A program made the position numbers and the translations under genes. Below the pieces are notes generated by a model. That model saw only the letters and a list, made by a program, of their open reading frames with translations, ran no database searches and had not been told where the DNA came from. Positions 43,147 to 50,869 of a stretch of DNA of 64,000 nucleotides are shown in pieces. Source of the DNA: Pseudomonas grandcourensis (GTDB taxonomy: Bacteria > Pseudomonadota > Gammaproteobacteria > Pseudomonadales > Pseudomonadaceae); NCBI RefSeq assembly GCF_039909015.1, contig NZ_CP150919.1, positions 2,642,501 through 2,706,500 of the forward strand, read 5' to 3'. Each line of letters opens with the position of its first letter. Within the stretch, counting starts at the first letter, position 1.

Positions 43147-45399
43147 ATGAGCGACAACATTGGCTGGCCGACCCTGGCGGTGATTCTCGCAGCCGGGCAG
43201 GGCACGCGCATGCGTTCGCCGCTGCCCAAGGTCTTGCACCCGGTGGGCAACCAGCCGCTGCTCGGCCATGTGCTGGCGGCGGTGGAGGCGGCGGGCATCG
43301 AGCAACGGGCGGTGGTGGTGGGCGCCGGCGGCGGGCAGGTGGCCGGGTATCTGCAACAGGTGGCACCGACGGCGCAGGTGTTTACCCAGCACGAACAACT
43401 GGGCACTGCCCATGCGTTGCTGACGGCCCGGCCTGCACTGGAGGCTCACGAGCAGGGTTGTGTGTTGGTGCTGTTTGGCGATTCGCCGTTGATCACCCCG
43501 CAGACCTTGAACCGTTTGCGTCGGGCGCTGATAGACGGCGCAGCGGTGGCGGTGGCGGGTTTCCATACCCAGCAACCGGGCCCCTATGGGCGATTGCTGG
43601 TGAAGGACGGTCGTTTGCGGGCCATCCGCGAAGCCAAAGACGCCAGCCCGCAGGAACTGGACATCAACTTCTGCAACGGCGGCGTCATGGGCCTGCGCGC
43701 CGACACCTGCCTGTGGCTGCTGGAACGTATCGGCAACCGCAACGCCCAGGGTGAGTACTACCTCACCGACGCGGTGGCGGTGGCCAATGAAGCGGGGCTA
43801 ACGGTGACGGCCGTGGAAGTGGATGAAATCGACGTGCTCGGGGTCAATGACCGCGAGCAACTGCAGGTCGCCGAGCAGCTGTACCAGCAGCGTCGAAACC
43901 GCAGGATCAAGGAGTGTCCCATGGGTGACTATCAACGGTTGTACATCGGCGGTGAGTGGGTCTCCCCCGTCCAGCGCGGTGTTTTTGAAACCCTCGATCC
44001 GAGTGACGAGTCGGTGCTGGCGCGGGTTGCCTCGGCGACCGCAGAGGACATCGAGCTGGCCGTGACGGCGGCGCGCAGGGCGTTTGACGAAGGTGACTGG
44101 CCACGCTGGTCCGGCAAACGGCGGGCGCAAGTGCTGAGGAACATCGCCGAGGGCATCCGCGCTCGCCAGGACGAACTGGCCGCCATCGAAGTGCGCGATA
44201 ACGGTAAACCGCTACCGGAAGCGTTGTGGGACATTGCCGATACTGCCGGGTGCTTCGACTTCTATGCGGGACTTGCCGAGCAGTCGGACCAAGACAATGA
44301 GCAGTCGATCGAGTTGCCGGATACGCGCTTCACCTCGTCGGTGATCAAGGAACCGGTGGGTGTGGTCGCGGCGATCATCCCGTGGAATTTCCCGATGCTG
44401 ATGGCCGCGTGGAAAGTCGCCCCGGCACTCGCGGCGGGTTGCACCCTGGTACTCAAGCCTTCCGAACTGACTCCGCTGACCGCCCTTGAACTGGCCGGCA
44501 TCGCCGACAAGGCCGGGTTGCCGGCCGGGGTGCTGAATGTGGTCACCGGCCTGGGGCGCGAGGCGGGAGCGCCGTTGGCCGAACACCCGCAGGTCGACAA
44601 GATCGCCTTCACCGGCAGCGTGCCGACCGGACGCAAGATCATGCAGGCCGCCGCCGGCGAGATCAAAAACATCAGCCTGGAACTGGGCGGCAAATCACCT
44701 TTCGTGATCTTCGCCGACAGTGATCTGGAAGCGGCGGTGGAGTGGATTCTGTTCGGGATCTTCTGGAACCAGGGCCAGGTCTGTTCAGCCACTTCGCGGG
44801 TGCTGGTGGAACGCGGGTTGTACCCGGCACTGCTGGAACGCCTGATTGCGGCTACCGAGCAGATTCAGATTGGCCAGGGCTTCGAGGAAGGGGTGAAGCT
44901 CGGGCCGCTGGTCAGCCAGGGGCAACTGGACAAGGTGCTGGCGGCCATTGCAGCCGGTCAGCAAGAGGGGGCGCGGCTGGTTTCGGGCGGTGTGCGGCCG
45001 GGTCATCTGGAAAAGGGTTATTACCTGACGCCGGCGATTTTCGCCGATGTCCCCGAGGACAGCGCCGTGTGGCGCGAGGAGATTTTCGGCCCGGTGGTGT
45101 GCCTGCGCACCTTCGACACCGAAGCCGAGGCGATCCGCCTGGCCAATGACTCGCCGTTCGGGTTGGCGGCGGCCGTCATGTCCCGGGATATCCCGCGCTG
45201 CGAACGGGTCGCTCGCGGTTTTCGCGCGGGCATCGTGTGGGTCAACTGCTCGCAACCGACCTTCGTCGAGGCACCCTGGGGTGGCTACAAGCAAAGCGGC
45301 ATTGGTCGCGAACTGGGTGAGTGGGGCTACAACAGCTACCTGGAAACCAAGCAGATCACCCGATACAACGGCAAACCCTGGGGGTGGTATCTGAAGTGA
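43147..45399 (+). CDS. GlmU-like nucleotidyltransferase fused to aldehyde dehydrogenase
   Basis: This 750-residue open frame has two enzymes. Residues 1-255 match the uridyltransferase half of GlmU (LAAGQGTRM 14-22, Lys28, GDSPL, GEYYLTDAV, GVNDREQL) without the acetyltransferase helix. Residues 259-750 form a betaine/aminoaldehyde-type aldehyde dehydrogenase with Glu512 (ELGGKSPF) and Cys546 (GQVCSA). No stop codon separates them. A strong AAGGAG lies six bases before Met259, so a free 492-residue dehydrogenase is probably also made. AGGAGG precedes the first ATG. It ends the operon and a terminator follows. Confidence 0.85.
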   Translation: MSDNIGWPTLAVILAAGQGTRMRSPLPKVLHPVGNQPLLGHVLAAVEAAGIEQRAVVVGAGGGQVAGYLQQVAPTAQVFTQHEQLGTAHALLTARPALEAHEQGCVLVLFGDSPLITPQTLNRLRRALIDGAAVAVAGFHTQQPGPYGRLLVKDGRLRAIREAKDASPQELDINFCNGGVMGLRADTCLWLLERIGNRNAQGEYYLTDAVAVANEAGLTVTAVEVDEIDVLGVNDREQLQVAEQLYQQRRNRRIKECPMGDYQRLYIGGEWVSPVQRGVFETLDPSDESVLARVASATAEDIELAVTAARRAFDEGDWPRWSGKRRAQVLRNIAEGIRARQDELAAIEVRDNGKPLPEALWDIADTAGCFDFYAGLAEQSDQDNEQSIELPDTRFTSSVIKEPVGVVAAIIPWNFPMLMAAWKVAPALAAGCTLVLKPSELTPLTALELAGIADKAGLPAGVLNVVTGLGREAGAPLAEHPQVDKIAFTGSVPTGRKIMQAAAGEIKNISLELGGKSPFVIFADSDLEAAVEWILFGIFWNQGQVCSATSRVLVERGLYPALLERLIAATEQIQIGQGFEEGVKLGPLVSQGQLDKVLAAIAAGQQEGARLVSGGVRPGHLEKGYYLTPAIFADVPEDSAVWREEIFGPVVCLRTFDTEAEAIRLANDSPFGLAAAVMSRDIPRCERVARGFRAGIVWVNCSQPTFVEAPWGGYKQSGIGRELGEWGYNSYLETKQITRYNGKPWGWYLK
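43909..43923 (+). promoter_or_regulatory. Internal Shine-Dalgarno and in-frame start of the dehydrogenase half
   Basis: AAGGAG is followed by six bases and the ATG at 43921. This would start a separate 492-residue dehydrogenase (43921-45399) inside the fused frame. It is as good as the sites of the other genes in the operon, which suggests the two halves were separate genes until the first lost its stop codon. Confidence 0.6.
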
Positions 45400-45416
45400 C
45401 GGGAGCGCCAGAGCGG

Positions 45417-45448
45417 CCTGCCTCCGGACAGGGGGCAGGTCATTTTTC
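45417..45448 (+). terminator. Rho-independent terminator of the cluster operon
   Basis: CCTGCCTCC-GGACA-GGGGGCAGG (one T-G pair) followed by TCATTTTT, 18 bp after the fusion gene stop codon. Confidence 0.8.
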
Positions 45449-45465
45449 CCGATCTGTTTGCCTAT

Positions 45466-45567
45466 GTGTGCAATTGCATCGAATTGACCACCCGTTTGCA
45501 CGCGACCTGACCACCAATTGCATCGGATTTGACCAGCACGCTTTGTCACCATGATCGGCAGAGAACG
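45466..45567 (-). mobile_element. IS-end-like relic, copy 1
   Basis: On the minus strand this reads CGTTCTCTGCCGATCATGGT, then three imperfect units of about 22 bp, each starting TGGTCA and carrying GATGCAA or GTGCAAA (TGGTCAAATCCGATGCAATT and so on). Repeated terminal units of this kind are typical of IS21-family ends. Near-identical sequence occurs in inverted orientation at 48871-48975. No transposase frame is present. Confidence 0.55.
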
Positions 45568-45572
45568 GCCCT

Positions 45573-45727
45573 GGCTGTGTAAAAACGCGGACACTGTTTT
45601 GATGTCTGCGTCGCTACGTAAAATCTGCCAAAGATTGGTGAATCAGCGGACCTGAAATTTGCGTAGGAACGCGACTTTCGTTCCGGTTCTGACTGTCAAA
45701 CCTGCTCTAAACCGTTTTTACACAGCC
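45573..45727. mobile_element. 155-bp MITE-like element with 15-bp perfect terminal inverted repeats
   Basis: The ends are GGCTGTGTAAAAACG and its exact inverse CGTTTTTACACAGCC. The 125 bp between them has no coding capacity I trust. The flanks do not show a clear target duplication. This fits a non-autonomous element moved by an IS transposase supplied elsewhere. Confidence 0.7.
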
Positions 45728-45739
45728 TCGGCCAGTAGC

Positions 45740-45899
45740 TGCCGTTTGCCAAAGGCAGAAGCCGGCCCGAAGCGGTCAGTCGCAAGACAAGCGTCTGCCT
45801 CAACTCGGCTTTTTTCGCGCTTCAGTCCCCCGCAGCCGTTTGAGAGGGTGCTCCTGGCAAACGCCCCCTCTCAATCTGTTTTGACCACGGCTGGCTGAA
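45740..45899. repeat. Dispersed repeat copy and spacer
   Basis: CTGCCGTTTGCCAAAGGCAGAAGCCGGCCCGAAGCGGTCAG at 45740-45780 is a member of the repeat family noted at 16690 and 46300 (a TGCC/GGCAG dyad flanked by CGGCC and GGTCAG). The remainder, up to 45899, has no gene. Confidence 0.5.
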
Positions 45900-45974
45900 T
45901 CAGACAATGCCGACAAACGACAGGATAAACAGGACGATCACGACGGCGCCAACGAGGTAAATAATATTGTTCAT
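45900..45974 (-). CDS. 24-residue single-span membrane protein
   Basis: A short frame encodes MNNIIYLVGAVVIVLFILSF plus VGIV, one hydrophobic span with almost no soluble part. GGTGA lies a few bases before the ATG. From memory, very similar tiny membrane proteins occur across Pseudomonas. The function is unknown. Confidence 0.6.
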   Translation of the reverse strand: MNNIIYLVGAVVIVLFILSFVGIV

Positions 45975-46447
45975 GACTTCACCGCTTCATTTGGATTGAG
46001 GGAAGAAACAGGGGGTGTTTAAACAGCTGACACCCTCGTTCGCGTTTACGTTCCGTTACCCTTGCAGCAAGAGCGATCCTGAGGCTATCGGCTAAAGCGC
46101 GTGGCCAGGCTGTGCAGGTAATCGGCCATGGCTTCGAGATCCTGGCTGATTGCCGCGCCTGGCCTGTCCGGCACTGTGATCAAAGAGTTGAGCGATACGT
46201 GTGATCTGTTGATTGGGCTTTCTAACTGAGCATGCCCATATCTAGTCGCCCTTGGGGGCCGTGGTTGTCGCTAAAGGTGAGCGCCACCAACGGATCGTTT
46301 TCTGCCTGTCACGAAGGGCAGAAGTCGACCCAAAGCTGCCGGTCAGCAATGGCTAAAATTGACCGATTGCCGCCCCTCGCCAAGGGCAGCAATTCTACTA
46401 CTTGCCGCCACTCATCGATGGTAACGAACCACTCCCCCCCATCTTCG
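45975..46447. repeat. Gene-poor region with two repeat copies and a possible gene remnant
   Basis: At 46295-46400 two copies of the dispersed repeat lie head to tail (TTTTCTGCCTGTCACGAAGG and TTGCCGCCCCTCGCCAAGGG, each with a GGCAG partner). On the minus strand at 46085-46200 a frame ends ISQDLEAMADYLHSLATRFS; it has no credible start and may be the tail of a decayed gene. Nothing else is supported. Confidence 0.4.
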
Positions 46448-47614
46448 TCACACCACTGCTGCTTCAATCGTTCTGGAACGCCAGGCATAAGCCAACACCA
46501 TCAGCAGCCCCAGAGCAGCCATCGCCGCTCCGGCCAGGGAAATCGCCGGATAACCCAGACCAGCGTTGATCACCGCTCCGCCCAACGCTGCGCCAATCGC
46601 GTTGCCAAAATTGAAGGCGCCAATGTTCACCGCAGAGGCAAGATTGGGCGCGTCCTTCGCTGCTTCCATGACGCGCATCTGTAGCGGCGGCACCAGGGCG
46701 AAACTGGCGATACCCCATATCAGGATGGCCAGAGCAGCCGGCACCGTCCAACGCATCAGCAGGGTGAACGCCAGCAAGACGAGAATCAGAACGCTTAGCG
46801 AGACGATCAAGGTGCGATCTATCGAGCGGTCGGCGGCCTTGCCGCCCCACATATTGCCCAGCGTCAACCCCACACCAAAAAGCACCAGCATGGCGGTGAT
46901 GTAGGCGGTGGAACTATTGGTCTCGCTGCTGAGGATCGGCGCGATGTAGGTGAAGACGGTAAACATTGCACTCGATCCGACTACGGTCAGGGCCAACGCG
47001 CCCAGCACCGGACCACGCCCCAGTACCCGAATTTCGGCCATTACACCGACGCTTTGCGGCGTCTTCAGGTTAGGCAGGGCGAACCACAACGCGGCCATGG
47101 TCACCACGCCGAGGCCGGTAATTCCCCAGAAAGCGGTGCGCCAACCGAACAGTTCACCAAACCAGGCGGCCAGCGGCACACCGCCGATGGTCGCCAGGGT
47201 CAGGCCCATGAACATCGCCGCAACCGCCCCGGCACGTTTCTCCGGGGCGACCACGCTGGCGGCGACGATGGAGCCAACGCCAAAAAATGCACCATGGTTC
47301 AGTGAGGTCACCACCCTGGCGACCATGAGGCTGTAGTAATCGGTGGCCAGGGCTGACATCAGATTACCCAGGGTGAAAATCGCCATAAGCCCGATCAGCA
47401 GATAGCGCCGGGGAATCCTGCCGGTGGTCAGGGTCATCAGCGGTGCGCCGAGCAATACGCCCAGCGCATAAGCACTGACCAGCAAACCGGCGGCGGGAAT
47501 GGAAACGCCCAGATCCGCAGCGATACCCGGCAACATGCCCATGGGGGCGAATTCTGTTACGCCGATGCCAAAGGCACCGATGGCGAGCGCGACAAGTGGT
47601 GGGTTGATACGCAT
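46448..47614 (-). CDS. MFS efflux transporter, DHA1 type
   Basis: This 388-residue transporter has 12 predicted helices and DHA1 drug-exporter motifs (GIGVTEFAPMGMLPGIA, then LGAPLMTLTTGRIPRRYLL for motif A). It resembles the AraJ/YdhP group that exports sugars, purines or drugs. I set the start at 47614, where AGGAG precedes the ATG. It is divergent from the LysR gene at 47709, probably its regulator, with a 94-bp promoter gap. Confidence 0.9.
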   Translation of the reverse strand: MRINPPLVALAIGAFGIGVTEFAPMGMLPGIAADLGVSIPAAGLLVSAYALGVLLGAPLMTLTTGRIPRRYLLIGLMAIFTLGNLMSALATDYYSLMVARVVTSLNHGAFFGVGSIVAASVVAPEKRAGAVAAMFMGLTLATIGGVPLAAWFGELFGWRTAFWGITGLGVVTMAALWFALPNLKTPQSVGVMAEIRVLGRGPVLGALALTVVGSSAMFTVFTYIAPILSSETNSSTAYITAMLVLFGVGLTLGNMWGGKAADRSIDRTLIVSLSVLILVLLAFTLLMRWTVPAALAILIWGIASFALVPPLQMRVMEAAKDAPNLASAVNIGAFNFGNAIGAALGGAVINAGLGYPAISLAGAAMAALGLLMVLAYAWRSRTIEAAVV

Positions 47615-47708
47615 GGAAGGCTCCTTATCTATGCCGCTAATGCTACGATCCAGTCTTTTCAGGCGGTAGATAGCATTTTTGGCAATCACCTTTGCGCAGG
47701 AGGCACAA

Positions 47709-48602
47709 GTGGATTTCAACGGCAGGTCAGGTGAAATGAGCGTGTTCACCACCGTGGCGCAGGAAGGCAGCCTGTCGGCCGCCGCGCGTGCACTGGGCCT
47801 GACACCCTCGGCAGTCAGTCGGATCATCGCGCGTACCGAGCAACGTCTTGGCACCCGCCTGCTGTTGCGCACCACCCGAGCGATCACCTTCACTGCCGAG
47901 GGCGAAGCGTTCCTGCGCGGCGCCCGGCGTATCCTGGCCGACATGGACGAGGTCGAAGAAGCCATCGCCGACCAGGGCGTACCCAGGGGGCGATTGCGGG
48001 TCAGTGCCGCCCTTGGCCATGGGCGGCTGGCCATCGTTCCCTTGGTCGCAGCATTCAGCGCCCGTTACCCGAACATCGTCGTCGACCTCACCCTCGGCGA
48101 CGAAGTGGTCGACATTCTCGGCGGGCAGGCCGACGTCGCGGTCCGCTTTGGCCATCTGCCCGACAGCCCGCTGACCGCGCGCAGGATCGGCGACACCGGC
48201 CAGGTAGTGGTGGCATCGCCCGAGTATCTGCAGCGCCACGGCATCCCCCAGGAACCGGAAGACCTGCTACAGCACAACTGCCTGCGCTTCAACTTCCGGC
48301 GTGCCGAACCCAACTGGCCGTTCATCCGCGATGGAAAAGAGTTTTCCCTAAAGGTCAGCGGCAACATCGAATGCAGCAGTGGTGAAGCGCTGGCACAACT
48401 CGCACGAGTAGGTGCCGGCATTGCACGTATCGGTGAGTTCAGCGTGAGCGAGGATCTGCAGCGAGGCGACCTGATTCCGCTGTTGGAAGCCTGGAACCCC
48501 GGGGACCAGGAACCGATTCATGCGGTGTTCGTCGGCGGGGCGGCAATGCCGGCGCGGGTGCGATTGTTCGTGGACTTCTTGCTGGAACATCACCGGATGT
48601 AA
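47709..48602 (+). CDS. LysR-family regulator
   Basis: This 297-residue regulator has an N-terminal helix-turn-helix (LSAAARALGLTPSAVSRIIARTEQRLG) and a LysR substrate-binding domain. The GTG at 47709 is chosen because AGGAGG lies seven bases upstream; the frame extends further but without such a site. It likely controls the divergent MFS gene. The pair lies between two inverted IS-end-like relics. Confidence 0.9.
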   Translation: MDFNGRSGEMSVFTTVAQEGSLSAAARALGLTPSAVSRIIARTEQRLGTRLLLRTTRAITFTAEGEAFLRGARRILADMDEVEEAIADQGVPRGRLRVSAALGHGRLAIVPLVAAFSARYPNIVVDLTLGDEVVDILGGQADVAVRFGHLPDSPLTARRIGDTGQVVVASPEYLQRHGIPQEPEDLLQHNCLRFNFRRAEPNWPFIRDGKEFSLKVSGNIECSSGEALAQLARVGAGIARIGEFSVSEDLQRGDLIPLLEAWNPGDQEPIHAVFVGGAAMPARVRLFVDFLLEHHRM

Positions 48603-48870
48603 ACGGAGGCGTAAGCTGATATTTCCGGGTACTCGTGATGTTGAAGTGACCAAAACATTTTTGGGTGCACTATCAATAGGTGGTTTACCTTACTGGAACA
48701 ATCGTGAGCTCTGGCATTGATGGGTCGTCCGCACGTCTTAAATGGCCGTCGTGAAAGACCGCTTTTGGCCGATTACTGCCTATGGCGAAGGGCAAAAATC
48801 GACTGTGGATTCAACCGGTCGATGCAACACAACTAAATTCTGCGCAGCATTGATCAATGTTTCGTCTGAG
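48603..48870. repeat. Intergenic region with a dispersed repeat copy
   Basis: At about 48755-48805 GACCGCTTTTGGCCGATTAC and TGCCTATGGCGAAGGGCAAA form another copy of the TGCC/GGC repeat family. No gene is supported in this stretch. Confidence 0.45.
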
Positions 48871-48975
48871 CGTTCTCTACCGGTTATGGTCACGAAGCGT
48901 GGTGGTCAAATCCGATGCAAATGACGGATCAGGTCGAATGCAAATGGGTGGGCAAGTCTGTGCAATTACCCAGCC
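48871..48975 (+). mobile_element. IS-end-like relic, copy 2 (inverted relative to copy 1)
   Basis: CGTTCTCTACCGGTTATGGT, then GTGGTCAAATCCGATGCAAA, GGATCAGGTCGAATGCAAAT and GGGCAAGTCTGTGCAATTAC match the minus-strand sequence of 45466-45567 at roughly three bases in four. The two copies point away from each other and bracket the MFS/LysR pair. The units have decayed more here. No transposase remains. From 48976 to 49088 I see only the likely promoter of the small gene that follows. Confidence 0.5.
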
Positions 48976-49088
48976 TATGGAACTGCAAAGCATTCTGGCA
49001 ATCGAAACCTATACGGGCGAGACGGACGTCGTAATGGTTACGCGTTGGCATTGAACGCCCTGTTTGGCTGTAAAGCCGGGAGGGTTGC

Positions 49089-49214
49089 ATGGAAAGGGAC
49101 GCGATGTTCAAGTTCCTTGCGGGCTACCTGTTGATGTGTGCCCTGTTGGCATGGGGGGTGATCCTGGCGTCTCACTGGATTGCTTCTCGCCTGCTGCTGT
49201 ATTGGATTATTTAG
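49089..49214 (+). CDS. 41-residue single-span membrane protein
   Basis: The frame encodes MERDAMFKFLAGYLLMCALL, then a hydrophobic stretch to LLLYWII. GGGAGG lies five bases before the first ATG; an internal ATG at 49104 also has a purine-rich leader. Function unknown; no match recalled. Confidence 0.55.
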   Translation: MERDAMFKFLAGYLLMCALLAWGVILASHWIASRLLLYWII

Positions 49215-49335
49215 CGCCGACCCTCGCTGCCACGCTCCTACATGTCGATTCTTCCAGCACCACAACGGTGCGACCCGCTGTCTGGCCTTCTTCCTCCGCT
49301 CCTTAGCCTGCGAAATCAGTCCGGTTCGCTGAACC

Positions 49336-49371
49336 GGCAACTGACCCAATTCAAGGATTGAGTCAGTTGCC
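49336..49371. terminator. Long hairpin between small gene and YiaV-like gene
   Basis: GGCAACTGACCCAAT and ATTGAGTCAGTTGCC pair over 15 bp with one mismatch across a 6-nt loop; a second small stem (CCGGTTC/GAACCGG) precedes it at 49321-49337. It lies at the converging ends of 49089 and 49384. There is no T-run. Confidence 0.5.
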
Positions 49372-49383
49372 GATGCTACCCGG

Positions 49384-50343
49384 TTAGTGGAACGGGAAGA
49401 TGTAGTTCATCCAGGCGGCCATGCGCAGAAGGATTTTGCGCATCATCGCGATGTGATGGAAATGCTGGCTGTACAACGCCGCCTGGCCGTAGGCGCCGCC
49501 CGGCATCTGGCCGGCGTACTGGGCATAGTCGGGGTCGGTGATTTCAATGATCACCGGGACCCGGCCGGCCGGTGGTGAACCGGTGAAGCCGATCAGCGTG
49601 CCCGACGGTTGAATCTGGCCTTCGGCGATGACCGAAACGACGGTCTTGACCTTGCCTTCGAACACCTTGCCGGGAATGCCGTCGAATGCGACCTCGGCCT
49701 CGTCGCCCTCGGTCAGGCGCAACAGGCTGTTCTGGCGCATCCACGCCGAGAAGTAGTGCCCTTCGGCGGGAATGAAGACCATCGAAGGGCGCAGCGGCAA
49801 CTTGGTCGCCATCATGCCCGGACGCAGCGACACATGGGTGACGAAGCCTTTGCTCGGCGCGCGGACCGTGGTGTTGTCGAGTTCGTACTGCGCGCTGTCC
49901 AGTTGTGCCTTCAGGTCATCACTGCGCGCGACCACCATGTCCAGTTCCCGTTGGGTACTGAAATTACGCTTGATCAGCTCGGTGATCCGCGCGCGATCGG
50001 CCTGGGCGGCAACCAGCTGTGCCTTGAGGGATCTGAGCCGGTATTCGAAAGGCGCGGGGTCGATGCGAAACAGCACATCGCCTTTTTCCAGGGGCTGGTT
50101 GGTCTTCACCGGCACATCGATCACTTGGCCGCTGACCACGGGTATCACCGGAACCGATACGAAATAGGAACGCGCCACCTCGGAGTAAGGGTGGTTGTAG
50201 TTCATGGTGAAAATCAGCGCGCCGATAATCACGATCCCGCCCAGCACCGCCGTGGGCACCGTCCATTTGTTCAGGGGGATGCGGAAGATCTTGAAGATGG
50301 CTACGCACAGAGCGGCATACGTCAGAATGAGTAAGAGATCCAT
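49384..50343 (-). CDS. HlyD-family membrane fusion protein (YiaV-like)
   Basis: This 319-residue protein has an N-terminal membrane span (about 1-40) and the biotinyl-lipoyl-like HlyD architecture (VPVIPVVSGQVIDVPVKTNQ, DVLFRIDPAPFEYRL). It should bridge an inner-membrane exporter to the periplasm. No exporter gene follows. It pairs with the DUF3302 gene upstream, as yiaV pairs with yiaW in Escherichia coli. Confidence 0.85.
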   Translation of the reverse strand: MDLLLILTYAALCVAIFKIFRIPLNKWTVPTAVLGGIVIIGALIFTMNYNHPYSEVARSYFVSVPVIPVVSGQVIDVPVKTNQPLEKGDVLFRIDPAPFEYRLRSLKAQLVAAQADRARITELIKRNFSTQRELDMVVARSDDLKAQLDSAQYELDNTTVRAPSKGFVTHVSLRPGMMATKLPLRPSMVFIPAEGHYFSAWMRQNSLLRLTEGDEAEVAFDGIPGKVFEGKVKTVVSVIAEGQIQPSGTLIGFTGSPPAGRVPVIIEITDPDYAQYAGQMPGGAYGQAALYSQHFHHIAMMRKILLRMAAWMNYIFPFH

Positions 50344-50346
50344 GGC

Positions 50347-50718
50347 TCAAATGCCCTCGCCGAGATTGTCCGTTGGCACCCGGTTCTGTGCCGTGCCCGT
50401 CGCTGCCTCCAGGCGCTCGATCCGGCCTTGCAGCTCGGCGACCTGTTGTTCGAGGTGAACCACATGACTTTTGGGTGAATGTCCGTCACTGAATCCCCAG
50501 CCCCGATCCTCTCGATAGGCCATCGCCCAGATCCACAGGAACGGCCACAGCGCGTGCAGGGTGAACAGGCTGACCCAGCCGGTGGCGTGGATCGCATCCT
50601 GGTGAGGGTGGTTGCGGTGGACGGCAATTTCATAGGGGATGTCGTGAAGCAGGATGATCCCGTAAAACAGAATAAGCCCGACAAAAACGAGCAGGCCCAG
50701 GGCGAAGTAATCAAGCAT
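50347..50718 (-). CDS. DUF3302 inner-membrane protein (YiaW-like)
   Basis: This 123-residue protein starts MLDYFALGLLVFVGLILFYG and has two hydrophobic segments with an acidic/histidine loop (HDIPYEIAVHRNHPHQDAIH) between them, followed by a coiled-coil tail. This is the DUF3302/YiaW pattern. AAGGAG precedes the ATG at 50718. Three bases separate it from the YiaV-like gene. Function unknown. Confidence 0.85.
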   Translation of the reverse strand: MLDYFALGLLVFVGLILFYGIILLHDIPYEIAVHRNHPHQDAIHATGWVSLFTLHALWPFLWIWAMAYREDRGWGFSDGHSPKSHVVHLEQQVAELQGRIERLEAATGTAQNRVPTDNLGEGI

Positions 50719-50869
50719 GAACCACTCCTTTTGAAGCAGATAACGTGTGCGCATGAGTGTAGCCGTTCAATCTACACTTGACGGGGATGCGGATATCCAG
50801 CCTGGGCAACCGGTGCCTGGCCGAAGCGTGGACCGATATCGTGCAAGCACACTGCGACGGGGTGAATTC

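Noticed and set aside
41296..43575. 759-codon minus-strand frame
   Set aside because: Antisense to two enzymes with intact catalytic motifs; its own translation is Arg/His-rich and unlike any family.
47615..48034. Upstream extension of the MFS transporter gene
   Set aside because: It runs antisense through the LysR gene; the ATG at 47614 has AGGAG in front.
45417..49088. Prophage or intact insertion sequence
   Set aside because: No transposase, integrase or phage structural gene is visible; only end-like relics, a MITE and repeats.
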